5,731 nt of DNA, taken from positions 1 to 5,731 of the forward strand of contig JAAYOX010000390.1 of assembly GCA_012520135.1 (NCBI GenBank), read 5' to 3'. The notes beneath the pieces were generated by a model. That model made no database searches. It worked only from the letters and a program-made list of their open reading frames with translations, and was not told the origin of the DNA. The stretch comes from Clostridia bacterium. GTDB lineage: Bacteria; Bacillota; DULZ01. Within the stretch, counting starts at the first letter, position 1; each line of letters opens with the position of its first letter. The translations under genes were made by a program, and so were the position numbers. Positions 1-5,454 of the stretch are shown one piece after another.

Positions 1-233
1 CTGTCTTAAGTGCTTTAGGCTTGTACCAGCCTTTAGTAGATTTAGCAGGAGCCGGCGCTACTATTCCCGTCAGCGGTTTTGGTCACTCACTGGCCCAAGG
101 AGCCATTGAGGCAGCCCGAACCAGAGGGTTAATGGGAGCCCTTAGCGGCGGCATCGAGGCCACCGCTTTAGGCGTAGCTACAGCGGTTGTCTTTGGGTAT
201 GTTTTTGCCGTTATGTTTAAGCCGGTAGGCTAA
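1..233 (+). CDS. spoVAE: Stage V sporulation protein AE (SpoVAE/SpoVAEB), C-terminal part
   Basis: This is the 3' end of a gene that begins before the window; the first complete codon is at position 3, and 76 residues remain of a family that is usually about 116 aa. The product is a small integral membrane protein of the SpoVAC/SpoVAEB family, part of the SpoVA channel that moves dipicolinate with Ca2+ across the spore inner membrane during sporulation and germination. The visible part has the family stretch GLYQPLVDLAGAGATIPVSG, then FGHSLAQGA. A hydrophobic segment near the end (about ATALGVATAVVFGYVFAVMF) is a likely last membrane helix, and it closes with the typical FKPVG tail. The next gene, spoVAEA, starts 5 nt after the stop, in the order known from Bacillus spoVA operons. 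The call rests on recognising the family sequence. Any sigma-G-type promoter would lie upstream, outside the window. Confidence 0.93.
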   Translation, partial: VLSALGLYQPLVDLAGAGATIPVSGFGHSLAQGAIEAARTRGLMGALSGGIEATALGVATAVVFGYVFAVMFKPVG

Positions 234-238
234 CAAAG

Positions 239-805
239 ATGAAGAGAAAAGTAATCGCTATTACAGACGGTGATTTATTAGCTAAAAAAGCAGTAGAGGA
301 AATTGCCCGGACTATTGGTGGGCGTTTTATTTCCAGCTCGGCAGGCAATCCCACCCCTTTATCCGGCGATAAACTGATCGAAATGATCAAAAGAACCCCA
401 TACGATCCGGTAGTGGTACTCCTGGATGACCGGGGCGACCATGGGGTTGGCCAAGGAGAAGCTGCCTTGGTCCGGTTGGCTAATGATTCCGATATTGAAT
501 TGCTGGGGGTAGTAGCTGTAGCCTCCAATATTAGTGATGCCAAAGGCACTCCCGTTGACTTTTCCATTACCAATGAAGGAAAAGTATACGAAGGGCCTGT
601 AGACAAGAATGGGAATCCGGTAGAAGAAAAATACTTAATCGGTGATACCGTCAGCGTATTACCTGAATTGGATGTTCCGGTTATCGTCGGTACCGGTGAT
701 ACAGGCAAAATGAGCGGCAAAGATGCCGGTGAAGAGGGAGCACCAATTACTTTGAAAGCGGTAGAGGCAATCCTTAACCATGTAAAAGAACTGAAGGGTG
801 ATTAG
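239..805 (+). CDS. spoVAEA: Stage V sporulation protein AEA (SpoVAEa)
   Basis: This is a complete 188-aa protein, slightly shorter than the roughly 200 aa of Bacillus SpoVAEa. It has no signal peptide or membrane helix, so it is probably a soluble member of the SpoVA set; its exact role in dipicolinate transport or germination is not well defined in the family. Recognisable parts are the N-terminus MKRKVIAITDGD (residues 1-12), the glycine/aspartate motif VVLLDDRGDHGVGQGE (59-74), a hydrophobic strand LLGVVAVASNI (88-98) and VPVIVGTGDTGKM (146-158). The ATG lies only 5 nt after the spoVAE stop and has no clear Shine-Dalgarno sequence (only AGGC followed by AACAAAG), so translation probably depends on coupling to the upstream gene. 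The N-terminus fits the family start. No spoVAF follows, unlike in Bacillus subtilis; the next gene belongs to another system. Confidence 0.9.
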   Translation: MKRKVIAITDGDLLAKKAVEEIARTIGGRFISSSAGNPTPLSGDKLIEMIKRTPYDPVVVLLDDRGDHGVGQGEAALVRLANDSDIELLGVVAVASNISDAKGTPVDFSITNEGKVYEGPVDKNGNPVEEKYLIGDTVSVLPELDVPVIVGTGDTGKMSGKDAGEEGAPITLKAVEAILNHVKELKGD

Positions 806-829
806 AACATCCCATGTCATGGGTATAAT
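801..829 (+). promoter_or_regulatory. Possible sigma-A-type promoter for the activase operon
   Basis: A perfect TATAAT (824-829) lies 33 nt before the start codon of the next gene. The matching -35 region is poor: ATTAGA at 801-806 with a 17-nt spacer, or TTAGAA at 802-807 with 16 nt. A TG at 820-821 is one base too far away for a true extended -10. Because no terminator follows spoVAEA, read-through from spoVA is equally possible. The call is an inference from the -10 box alone. Confidence 0.35.
811..823. repeat. 13-bp perfect palindrome next to the -10 box (possible operator)
   Basis: CCCATG-T-CATGGG is a perfect inverted repeat with 6-bp arms around one base. It ends directly before TATAAT at 824. 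A second small palindrome, TGAT-T-ATCA, lies at 832-840, near the expected transcription start. The position between -35 and -10 suits a repressor or activator site. There is no T-run after it, so it is not a terminator. A 13-bp palindrome can also occur by chance. Confidence 0.3.
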
Positions 830-862
830 ACTGATTATCAAACAAATCAAGGTGGAATTGTC

Positions 863-1825
863 ATGGAAACCAAAACCATCGGTATACCCAGAGCATTGTT
901 CTACTATTATTTATTTCCCTTATGGGATGTTTTTTTTAGGGAGCTTGGTTATCAAGTTATCCTGGCTCCCACCACCGACAAACGAATGGTGGATCTGGGT
1001 ATACAAAAAGCCGTAGATGAAGTCTGCTATCCTGTCAAGATTTACTACGGTCATGTGGCCAGCCTATTGGATAAAGTAGATTACCTGTTTTTGCCCAGAC
1101 TGATCAGCATTCAACGCAAAAGCTATATTTGTCCTAAGTTTATGGGACTACCGGATATGATTAGAGCTAACTTTAGCCGGTTGCCGGCTGTAATCGAGCA
1201 TACTTTTGACGGGAGTCGTCGCAAACAAGGTATCAAATACGATTTGGAACAGTTGGGCCTCAAGCTTGGTCATGAACCGGGCGCAGTAAAAAGGGCTTGT
1301 GTCAAAGGTTTAATCGCCTTGGAAGAATACCAAAAGGCACTGAAGCAAGGACAAAACCCAATGACAGTCCTGGATTCCGTTAAGCTTGTCTGCCGGGAAA
1401 AACGGTTTAAAGTAGGTCTTTTAGGCCATGGTTACAACATCTATGATCCTTACGCCAGTATGAATATCATTGAAAAACTTGGCAAGCTTGGAGTGGAAAC
1501 GGTGACTGCCGAAAACATTGATGAAAAAGCAGTTGATCAAGCTGCTAAAGTGCTACCGAAACGGTTATTCTGGACTTTGGGTCATAGAATAGTAGGCAGT
1601 GCTTTCCACTTGGAACAAAGTGAAGATATTGCGGGAATCATTCATGTTGCTTCTTTTGGTTGTGGTCCCGATTCCATGGTGGCGGAATTATTGGAGCGTT
1701 TTTTAAGACGGAACGGTCAAAAACCATTCTTAAGTCTTACTATTGATGAGCATACCGGCGAAGCAGGACTTGATACGCGCTTGGAGGCTTTTGTCGACAT
1801 GATTGCTAGGAGGAAAATATCTTGA
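863..1825 (+). CDS. DUF2229/COG3580-type protein, acyl-CoA dehydratase activase-related
   Basis: This is a 320-aa protein of the family annotated as CoA protein activase or acyl-CoA dehydratase activase-related (DUF2229, COG3580). The biochemical function of the family is not established; its C-terminus resembles 2-hydroxyacyl-CoA dehydratase subunits. The N-terminus has the family pattern IGIPRALFYYYLFPLWDVFF (residues 6-25), then VDEVCYPVKIYYGHV (51-65). Cysteines are at 55, 90, 146, 177 and 267. C55, C90 (in YICPKF) and C267 (in FGCGPDSM) have counterparts in the next gene product and could ligate an Fe-S cluster. The protein ends with TGEAGL (298-303) and TRLEAFVDMI (305-314). The ATG is preceded by AAGGTGG (849-855) at good spacing. 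The stop overlaps the next start by 4 nt, so the two products are probably made in similar amounts. In many anaerobes related domains are parts of one very long fused protein; here they are separate. It has no signal peptide and is probably cytoplasmic. Confidence 0.85.
   Translation: METKTIGIPRALFYYYLFPLWDVFFRELGYQVILAPTTDKRMVDLGIQKAVDEVCYPVKIYYGHVASLLDKVDYLFLPRLISIQRKSYICPKFMGLPDMIRANFSRLPAVIEHTFDGSRRKQGIKYDLEQLGLKLGHEPGAVKRACVKGLIALEEYQKALKQGQNPMTVLDSVKLVCREKRFKVGLLGHGYNIYDPYASMNIIEKLGKLGVETVTAENIDEKAVDQAAKVLPKRLFWTLGHRIVGSAFHLEQSEDIAGIIHVASFGCGPDSMVAELLERFLRRNGQKPFLSLTIDEHTGEAGLDTRLEAFVDMIARRKIS
1808..1813 (+). promoter_or_regulatory. Strong Shine-Dalgarno supporting a TTG start
   Basis: A perfect AGGAGG lies 8 nt before TTG at 1822-1824, inside the end of the upstream gene. 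No ATG or GTG stands at this distance in the frame, and the resulting N-terminus KVTFPHMGN fits the COG3581 family. The TTG start is therefore well supported. Confidence 0.85.
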
Positions 1826-2904
1826 AAGTAACTTTTCCCCATATGGGAAACCTATCATTGACTGCTGAAACCTTGTTAAGGGGCATAGGTTTGGAGGTGG
1901 TGGTTCCACCTCCATGTACTAAAAAGACTTTGTCACTGGGCGTTCAGCATTCTCCTGAGTTTGCCTGCCTTCCTCTCAAAATTAACTTGGGCAACTACCT
2001 GGAAGCTTATGAACAGGGTGCTGATACTGCATTGATGGTAGGAGGGATTGGCCCTTGCCGGATTGGCTATTACGGAGCTATACAGCAAGAAATTCTGCGG
2101 GATCTGGGGATCAAGATGAACTTGATTGTTCTGGAACCTCCCGATGCCCACCCTCGCGAATTATGGGATAAGATTAAGCACCTTAAACAAGTATCCTGGA
2201 GGCAGGTTGTAGCTGCAATTAAACTTACCTGGCATAAAACCAGATCCATGGATCTTCTGGAAGAGAAAGCCTTAATATTAAGGGCCAAGGAAGCGAAAAA
2301 AGGAAGTATTGATTCCCTCCTTAGTCAAGCACGAACCCGGTTACAATCTACCGACAGTATTCCGCGTATTAAGGAAATTACCCGGGACTATCTGGCCCTG
2401 ATGGATGATGTGGCTTTATCGGAAGAGTTTCGACCTGTCAAAATTGTATTGGTCGGTGAAATCTACACGGTACTGGAGCCGTTTGTCAACCTAAATCTGG
2501 AGAAACACTTGAACAGTCTGGGAGTAGAAGTACTGCGTCCCTTATTTCTCAGCAGCTGGATTAACGAGCATTTGCTGGGAGGTTTGCTTAACATCGAAGG
2601 AACCAAAAGAGCCCCGGGATTAGCCAAGCCCTATCTCAATTCTTTCGTAGGCGGCCATGGCCGGGAAACTATCGGGAGTGCCGTTCAATATGCCCAAAAG
2701 GGAGTAGACGGTGTCATTCAAATTGCTCCTTTGACTTGTATGCCAGAAATTGTGGCCCATTCAGTGTTGCCTAGTGTAACAGAAGAATATGGGATCCCGG
2801 CGTTAACATTATATGTAGACGAACAAACAGGGGAAGCCGGCTTGCTAACCCGCTTAGAAGCCTTTGTAGATATGATTAGATACCGGCAAAGGAGATCGAG
2901 TTAA
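1822..2904 (+). CDS. COG3581-type protein, acyl-CoA dehydratase activase-related
   Basis: This 360-aa protein starts with TTG and overlaps the previous stop (TTGA). The N-terminal pattern KVTFPHMGN, the VPPPCTKKTLSLG stretch (28-40), PEFACLPLKINLGNYLEAYE (45-64) and GGIGPCRIGYYGA (74-86) mark the uncharacterised COG3581 family, usually found beside or fused to DUF2229/COG3580 proteins and HgdC-type activases. Cysteines are at 32, 49, 79 and 306. C49, C79 and C306 (in LTCMPEIV) line up with C55, C90 and C267 of the upstream product. Both proteins end in TGEAGL (here 336-341) and TRLEAFVDMI (343-352), so they are distant paralogs. A charged, probably helical stretch of about 50 residues (roughly 110-200) is extra relative to the upstream protein. 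I infer an Fe-S protein that partners the upstream product and receives electrons from the downstream activase. The substrate is unknown. Its stop codon overlaps the next start by one base. Confidence 0.85.
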   Translation: MKVTFPHMGNLSLTAETLLRGIGLEVVVPPPCTKKTLSLGVQHSPEFACLPLKINLGNYLEAYEQGADTALMVGGIGPCRIGYYGAIQQEILRDLGIKMNLIVLEPPDAHPRELWDKIKHLKQVSWRQVVAAIKLTWHKTRSMDLLEEKALILRAKEAKKGSIDSLLSQARTRLQSTDSIPRIKEITRDYLALMDDVALSEEFRPVKIVLVGEIYTVLEPFVNLNLEKHLNSLGVEVLRPLFLSSWINEHLLGGLLNIEGTKRAPGLAKPYLNSFVGGHGRETIGSAVQYAQKGVDGVIQIAPLTCMPEIVAHSVLPSVTEEYGIPALTLYVDEQTGEAGLLTRLEAFVDMIRYRQRRSS

Positions 2905-3884
2905 TGAAGGAAACCATGTTTTTAGGTATCGATGTAGGATCAGTCAGTACTAATTTAGTATTAATTGATCAAGCAGGGAATTTAATCGATAAAACATATT
3001 TAAGAACTAAAGGACAGCCTATTGCCACTGTTCAAACTGGATTGGCACAGCTAAACGAAAAATGGCACAACACTGTTGAAATTGCAGGAGCCGGTACTAC
3101 AGGCAGTGCCCGTCATTTGGTATCGATCCTAGTAGGAGCGGATATTGTCAAGAATGAAATAACCGCCCATGCTATAGCTGCCTCTGAGTTGGTTCCGGGA
3201 GTCCAGACGGTACTGGAAATCGGGGGACAGGATTCCAAATTGATTATTTTACGGGATGGAATCGTCACTGATTTCGCCATGAATACAGTTTGCGCTGCCG
3301 GTACCGGTTCGTTTTTAGATCAGCAAGCCGGCCGCTTGGGGCTTCCTATTGAAGAATTCGGCAACTTGGCATTAAAGGCCCAAAACCCTGTACGTATTGC
3401 CGGCAGGTGCACTGTCTTTGCGGAGTCCGATATGATCCATAAACAACAGATGGGTCATGGTTTGGAAGAAATAATTGCCGGATTGTGCCAGGCTTTAGTG
3501 CGTAATTTTTTAAGCAATTTAGGTAAAGGAAAAGAAATACTGGGACCAATCGTATTTCAGGGTGGCGTAGCCGCTAATGCAGGTATTAGGGATGCTTTCA
3601 CAAAAGCCTTAGGCACAGAGGTCATCGTACCTGAACACTATGATGTGATGGGGGCCATCGGCATGGCAGTACTGGCCAGGGAAGAATGGCTAAAAGGAAA
3701 GAATACTTCTTTCAAAGGATTTGATTGCGCCCATTACGCTTTCCGCCAGTCCGGGTTTGAATGCCAGGATTGTCCCAATAGCTGCGAAGTCATTCAGATT
3801 AAGCAAGACCAGGCGATTATCGCCCGTTGGGGGGATCGCTGTGGCAAGTGGTCTAATTTGAAAGCGGTCGGAACCGGAGCATAA
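2904..3884 (+). CDS. HgdC-like acyl-CoA dehydratase activase (ATP-dependent, Fe-S)
   Basis: This 326-aa protein belongs to the BcrA/BcrD/BadF/BadG-type ASKHA ATPases (COG1924). Family members bind one [4Fe-4S] cluster between two subunits and use ATP hydrolysis to push an electron onto a partner at very low potential. Phosphate-binding motifs are visible: GIDVGSVSTNLVLID (8-22), AGAGTTGSARHL (61-72), EIGGQDSKLIIL (105-116) and the adenosine-side FQGGVAANAGI (218-228). The cluster cysteines are C130 (in VCAAGTGSF) and C169 (in GRCTVFAESD), 39 residues apart as in characterised HgdC. Beyond the usual core is a Cys-rich tail with C275, C287-x2-C290-x3-C294 and C313 (in GDRCGKW), which suggests a further metal site. 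AAAGGAG (2888-2894) precedes the ATG, and TAATG overlaps the previous stop. No typical dehydratase subunits are adjacent, so its partner is probably the two upstream proteins. I assign no gene symbol because the substrate is unknown. Confidence 0.92.
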   Translation: MKETMFLGIDVGSVSTNLVLIDQAGNLIDKTYLRTKGQPIATVQTGLAQLNEKWHNTVEIAGAGTTGSARHLVSILVGADIVKNEITAHAIAASELVPGVQTVLEIGGQDSKLIILRDGIVTDFAMNTVCAAGTGSFLDQQAGRLGLPIEEFGNLALKAQNPVRIAGRCTVFAESDMIHKQQMGHGLEEIIAGLCQALVRNFLSNLGKGKEILGPIVFQGGVAANAGIRDAFTKALGTEVIVPEHYDVMGAIGMAVLAREEWLKGKNTSFKGFDCAHYAFRQSGFECQDCPNSCEVIQIKQDQAIIARWGDRCGKWSNLKAVGTGA

Positions 3885-3896
3885 GCGAATTTTCTT

Positions 3897-3925
3897 TTGA
3901 CAAATTATTTACAGTATGTTAGACT
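3897..3925 (+). promoter_or_regulatory. Strong sigma-A-type promoter for lysA
   Basis: A perfect -35 TTGACA (3897-3902) is followed by a 17-nt spacer and a -10 TAGACT (3920-3925, 4 of 6 consensus bases). TG at 3917-3918 gives an extended -10 (TATGTTAGACT). It starts 12 nt after the activase stop. Transcription would begin near 3932, giving a leader of about 180 nt before lysA. Confidence 0.7.
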
Positions 3926-3965
3926 ATCCGCAAAATTAGCGGTGCAAACGTTGAGGCCAATTAGT

Positions 3966-3989
3966 ATGACTGGTATAAAGTCCAGTCAT
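3966..3989 (+). repeat. Leader hairpin 1, copy of the terminator stem
   Basis: ATGACTGG (3966-3973) and CCAGTCAT (3982-3989) form a perfect 8-bp stem with loop TATAAAGT. The whole 24-nt unit matches hairpin 2 at 21 positions. It is followed by TCTGCTTGTTG rather than a clean T-run, so it is a poor terminator and better suited to be the anti-antiterminator or a protein-binding element. Confidence 0.75.
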
Positions 3990-4018
3990 TCTGCTTGTTG
4001 ACCAACTACTTTAAACCA

Positions 4019-4036
4019 AATCGATGTTAATCGATT
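4019..4036. repeat. Inverted repeat in the middle of the lysA leader
   Basis: AATCGAT (4019-4025) and ATCGATT (4030-4036) are perfect 7-bp arms around GTTA. In RNA this would be a short hairpin that brings the flanking hairpins together. In DNA it could be a protein site, since it touches a TATACT at 4036-4041. The arms are AT-rich and the function is open. Confidence 0.5.
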
Positions 4037-4057
4037 ATACTTTTGCCTACAATCTGC

Positions 4058-4086
4058 ATGACTGGGAGAAAGACCAGTCATTTTTT
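4058..4086 (+). terminator. Rho-independent terminator ahead of lysA
   Basis: ATGACTGG (4058-4065) and CCAGTCAT (4074-4081) form a perfect 8-bp stem with loop GAGAAAGA, followed by a run of six T (4081-4086, the first paired in the stem). It ends about 25 nt before the lysA ATG and lies downstream of the only strong promoter, so it probably controls entry into lysA. It would also stop read-through from the activase operon. Half of the stem pairs are A-T, so it is of moderate strength. Confidence 0.75.
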
Positions 4087-4097
4087 AAGACATAACG

Positions 4098-4106
4098 GGG
4101 GAGAGG
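4098..4106 (+). promoter_or_regulatory. Ribosome binding site deciding the lysA start
   Basis: GGGGAGAGG lies 5 nt before ATG at 4112-4114. The reading frame is open further upstream to 4043, but those ATGs have no Shine-Dalgarno sequence and the extra residues would be encoded by the terminator hairpin. The start at 4112 gives the usual LysA N-terminus. Confidence 0.8.
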
Positions 4107-4111
4107 AAAAG

Positions 4112-5437
4112 ATGAAATTACACGGAACTATGGCGGTTAATGCCAAAGGAAACTTGGAGATAGGCGGATGCGATACTGTTGCCTTAACTGAAGAATTCGG
4201 TACCCCTTTAATCGTGTTGGATGAAACCTTAATCAGAGAGACCTGTCGCCGGTATTATGAGGCTTTTGTTAAACCCTACCCCAACAACCAGGTAGTCTAT
4301 GCCAGCAAGGCCTTTAGTTCTCCTGCTATCTGCAGGATCATTGCCGAAGAAAAACTGGGACTGGACGTGGTTTCCGGCGGAGAACTTTATACCGCTTTAA
4401 TAAGCGGTTTTCCCACCGGTGACATCTATTTCCATGGTAACAACAAAAGTTCCAAGGAACTGGAGATGGCCTTGACCAATCATGTAGGCCATATTGTAGT
4501 GGACAATGCGGATGAATTAAAAATGCTGAATAATCTGGCGGCCTCTTTGGGAAAAAAGCCCTCGATACTGCTCCGGGTTACTCCCGGCGTTGAGGCCAAT
4601 ACCCATGAGTATATCCAAACGGGGCAGATCGATTCCAAATTTGGTTTTACTTTACCTAACGGGCAAGCCATGGCGGCAGTCAAAAGCTTATCTGACTACC
4701 CCCATCTTGTTTTTAAGGGCATTCATTGCCATATCGGCTCTCAAGTGTTCGATATGGGCTTCTATGCCCACACAGCCCGGTTAATGTTTGATTTCCTGAT
4801 TCAAATCAGAAAAGAAACCGGTATTATTTGTCCAATCTTAAACTTGGGTGGCGGTTTTGGGATCTACTATACGGCAGAAGACAGTCCTGCTGACATTAAA
4901 GACTATGGTAAGACAGTAACGGAAACTATCAGTGAATGGGCGAAAAAACATGATTACCCTGTGCCTAAAATAGTAGTGGAGCCGGGCCGCTCCATTATCG
5001 GCAATGCCGGGACAACCCTCTATTCCATCGGTTCAATTAAAACTATTCCCGGTATCCGTAAATATATTGCTGTGGACGGTGGTATGGCGGATAACATCAG
5101 ACCTTCTTTATATCAAGCCAAATATGAAGGGGCCATTGCCAACAAAATGAATCACCCCAAGGACGAGTTAGTAAGTGTGACCGGCAAGTGCTGTGAATCC
5201 GGCGATATGTTAATTTGGGACATTAATTTGCCGAAAGCAGAAGCAGGGGATATTTTGGCTGTTTCTTGTACAGGTGCCTATGGCTACTCCATGGCAAGCA
5301 ATTACAATGGCTTGGGTCGACCGGCGGTAGTTCTGGTGCAATCGGGTAGAGCTGACTTAATCATTGAACGGGAAACTTACGAAGAAATGTTGAGGAAGCA
5401 TAGAATACCTGTTCGCTTACAAAATGAAAAAGCTTAG
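4112..5437 (+). CDS. lysA: Diaminopimelate decarboxylase
   Basis: LysA removes CO2 from meso-2,6-diaminopimelate to give L-lysine, the last step of lysine synthesis. It is a cytoplasmic PLP enzyme of the alanine racemase-fold group IV decarboxylases, normally a dimer. The 441-aa length is near the family norm. Visible motifs are VVYASKAFSS with the PLP lysine K66, LDVVSGGEL (84-92), HCHIGSQ (205-211), GGGFG (246-250) for phosphate binding, EPGRSI (290-295), VDGGM (321-325), CESGD (361-365) with the catalytic cysteine C361 given to the partner active site, and GAYGYSMASNYN (388-399). All key residues are present, so the enzyme should be active. It has its own promoter and a terminator-bearing leader, so control by attenuation is likely. 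The next gene starts 17 nt after the stop and is probably co-transcribed. Other group IV decarboxylases (arginine, ornithine, carboxynorspermidine) are less likely, given the close match to LysA from end to end. Confidence 0.97.
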   Translation: MKLHGTMAVNAKGNLEIGGCDTVALTEEFGTPLIVLDETLIRETCRRYYEAFVKPYPNNQVVYASKAFSSPAICRIIAEEKLGLDVVSGGELYTALISGFPTGDIYFHGNNKSSKELEMALTNHVGHIVVDNADELKMLNNLAASLGKKPSILLRVTPGVEANTHEYIQTGQIDSKFGFTLPNGQAMAAVKSLSDYPHLVFKGIHCHIGSQVFDMGFYAHTARLMFDFLIQIRKETGIICPILNLGGGFGIYYTAEDSPADIKDYGKTVTETISEWAKKHDYPVPKIVVEPGRSIIGNAGTTLYSIGSIKTIPGIRKYIAVDGGMADNIRPSLYQAKYEGAIANKMNHPKDELVSVTGKCCESGDMLIWDINLPKAEAGDILAVSCTGAYGYSMASNYNGLGRPAVVLVQSGRADLIIERETYEEMLRKHRIPVRLQNEKA

Positions 5438-5454
5438 GCCGGAGTGTGTTGGTG

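Larger units (their letters stand above)
3932..4111 (+). promoter_or_regulatory. Structured 5' leader of lysA, attenuator-like
   Basis: The leader holds two hairpins with identical 8-nt arms (ATGACTGG and CCAGTCAT), at 3966-3989 and 4058-4081, and a third inverted repeat between them. The second hairpin is a terminator. The 3' arm of the first hairpin (3982-3989) can pair perfectly with the 5' arm of the terminator (4058-4065), with one more U-G pair possible between 3981 and 4066, to make an antiterminator. This is the logic of a transcription attenuator. I see no lysine riboswitch (L-box) core and no T-box AGGGTGG sequence, so the signal sensed is unknown. Regulation is inferred from structure; the repeats themselves are directly visible. 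Confidence 0.55.

Noticed and set aside
217..720. 167-codon frame on the minus strand
   Set aside because: It lies antisense over spoVAEA, has a serine/threonine/proline-rich low-information product and no ribosome binding site; it is a shadow of a well-recognised gene.
930..937. Run of eight T inside the COG3580 gene as a frameshift site
   Set aside because: The frame reads through it cleanly as D-V-F-F-R-E in a conserved family stretch, and no alternative product of interest follows a shift.
863..2904. Calling the two genes HgdA/HgdB 2-hydroxyglutaryl-CoA dehydratase subunits
   Set aside because: Their N-termini match COG3580/DUF2229 and COG3581, not the dehydratase subunits; only the C-terminal signature and the cysteine pattern recall them.
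4011..4041. Second promoter with TATACT at 4036-4041
   Set aside because: The best -35 candidates (TTAAAC, AAACCA) are poor or badly spaced, and TTGACC at 3998 is too far away; the promoter at 3897-3925 is much better.
3966..4081. ANTAR-type double hairpin antitermination site
   Set aside because: That motif needs hexaloops with A at position 1 and G at position 4, and its second hairpin overlaps only the 5' part of the terminator. Here the inner loops are ATAAAG and AGAAAG, and hairpin 2 is itself the terminator.
3932..4087. Lysine riboswitch or T-box upstream of lysA
   Set aside because: The conserved L-box core and the T-box AGGGTGG sequence are not visible, and the space before the terminator (about 125 nt) is short for a lysine aptamer.
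4024..4095. 23-codon frame from ATG at 4024 through the terminator
   Set aside because: There is no ribosome binding site, the composition is ordinary with only two lysine codons, and it resembles no known leader peptide.
4043..4111. N-terminal extension of lysA (starts at 4043 or 4058)
   Set aside because: No Shine-Dalgarno sequence precedes these starts, the codons run through the terminator hairpin, and LysA proteins normally begin as encoded from 4112, which has GGGGAGAGG upstream.
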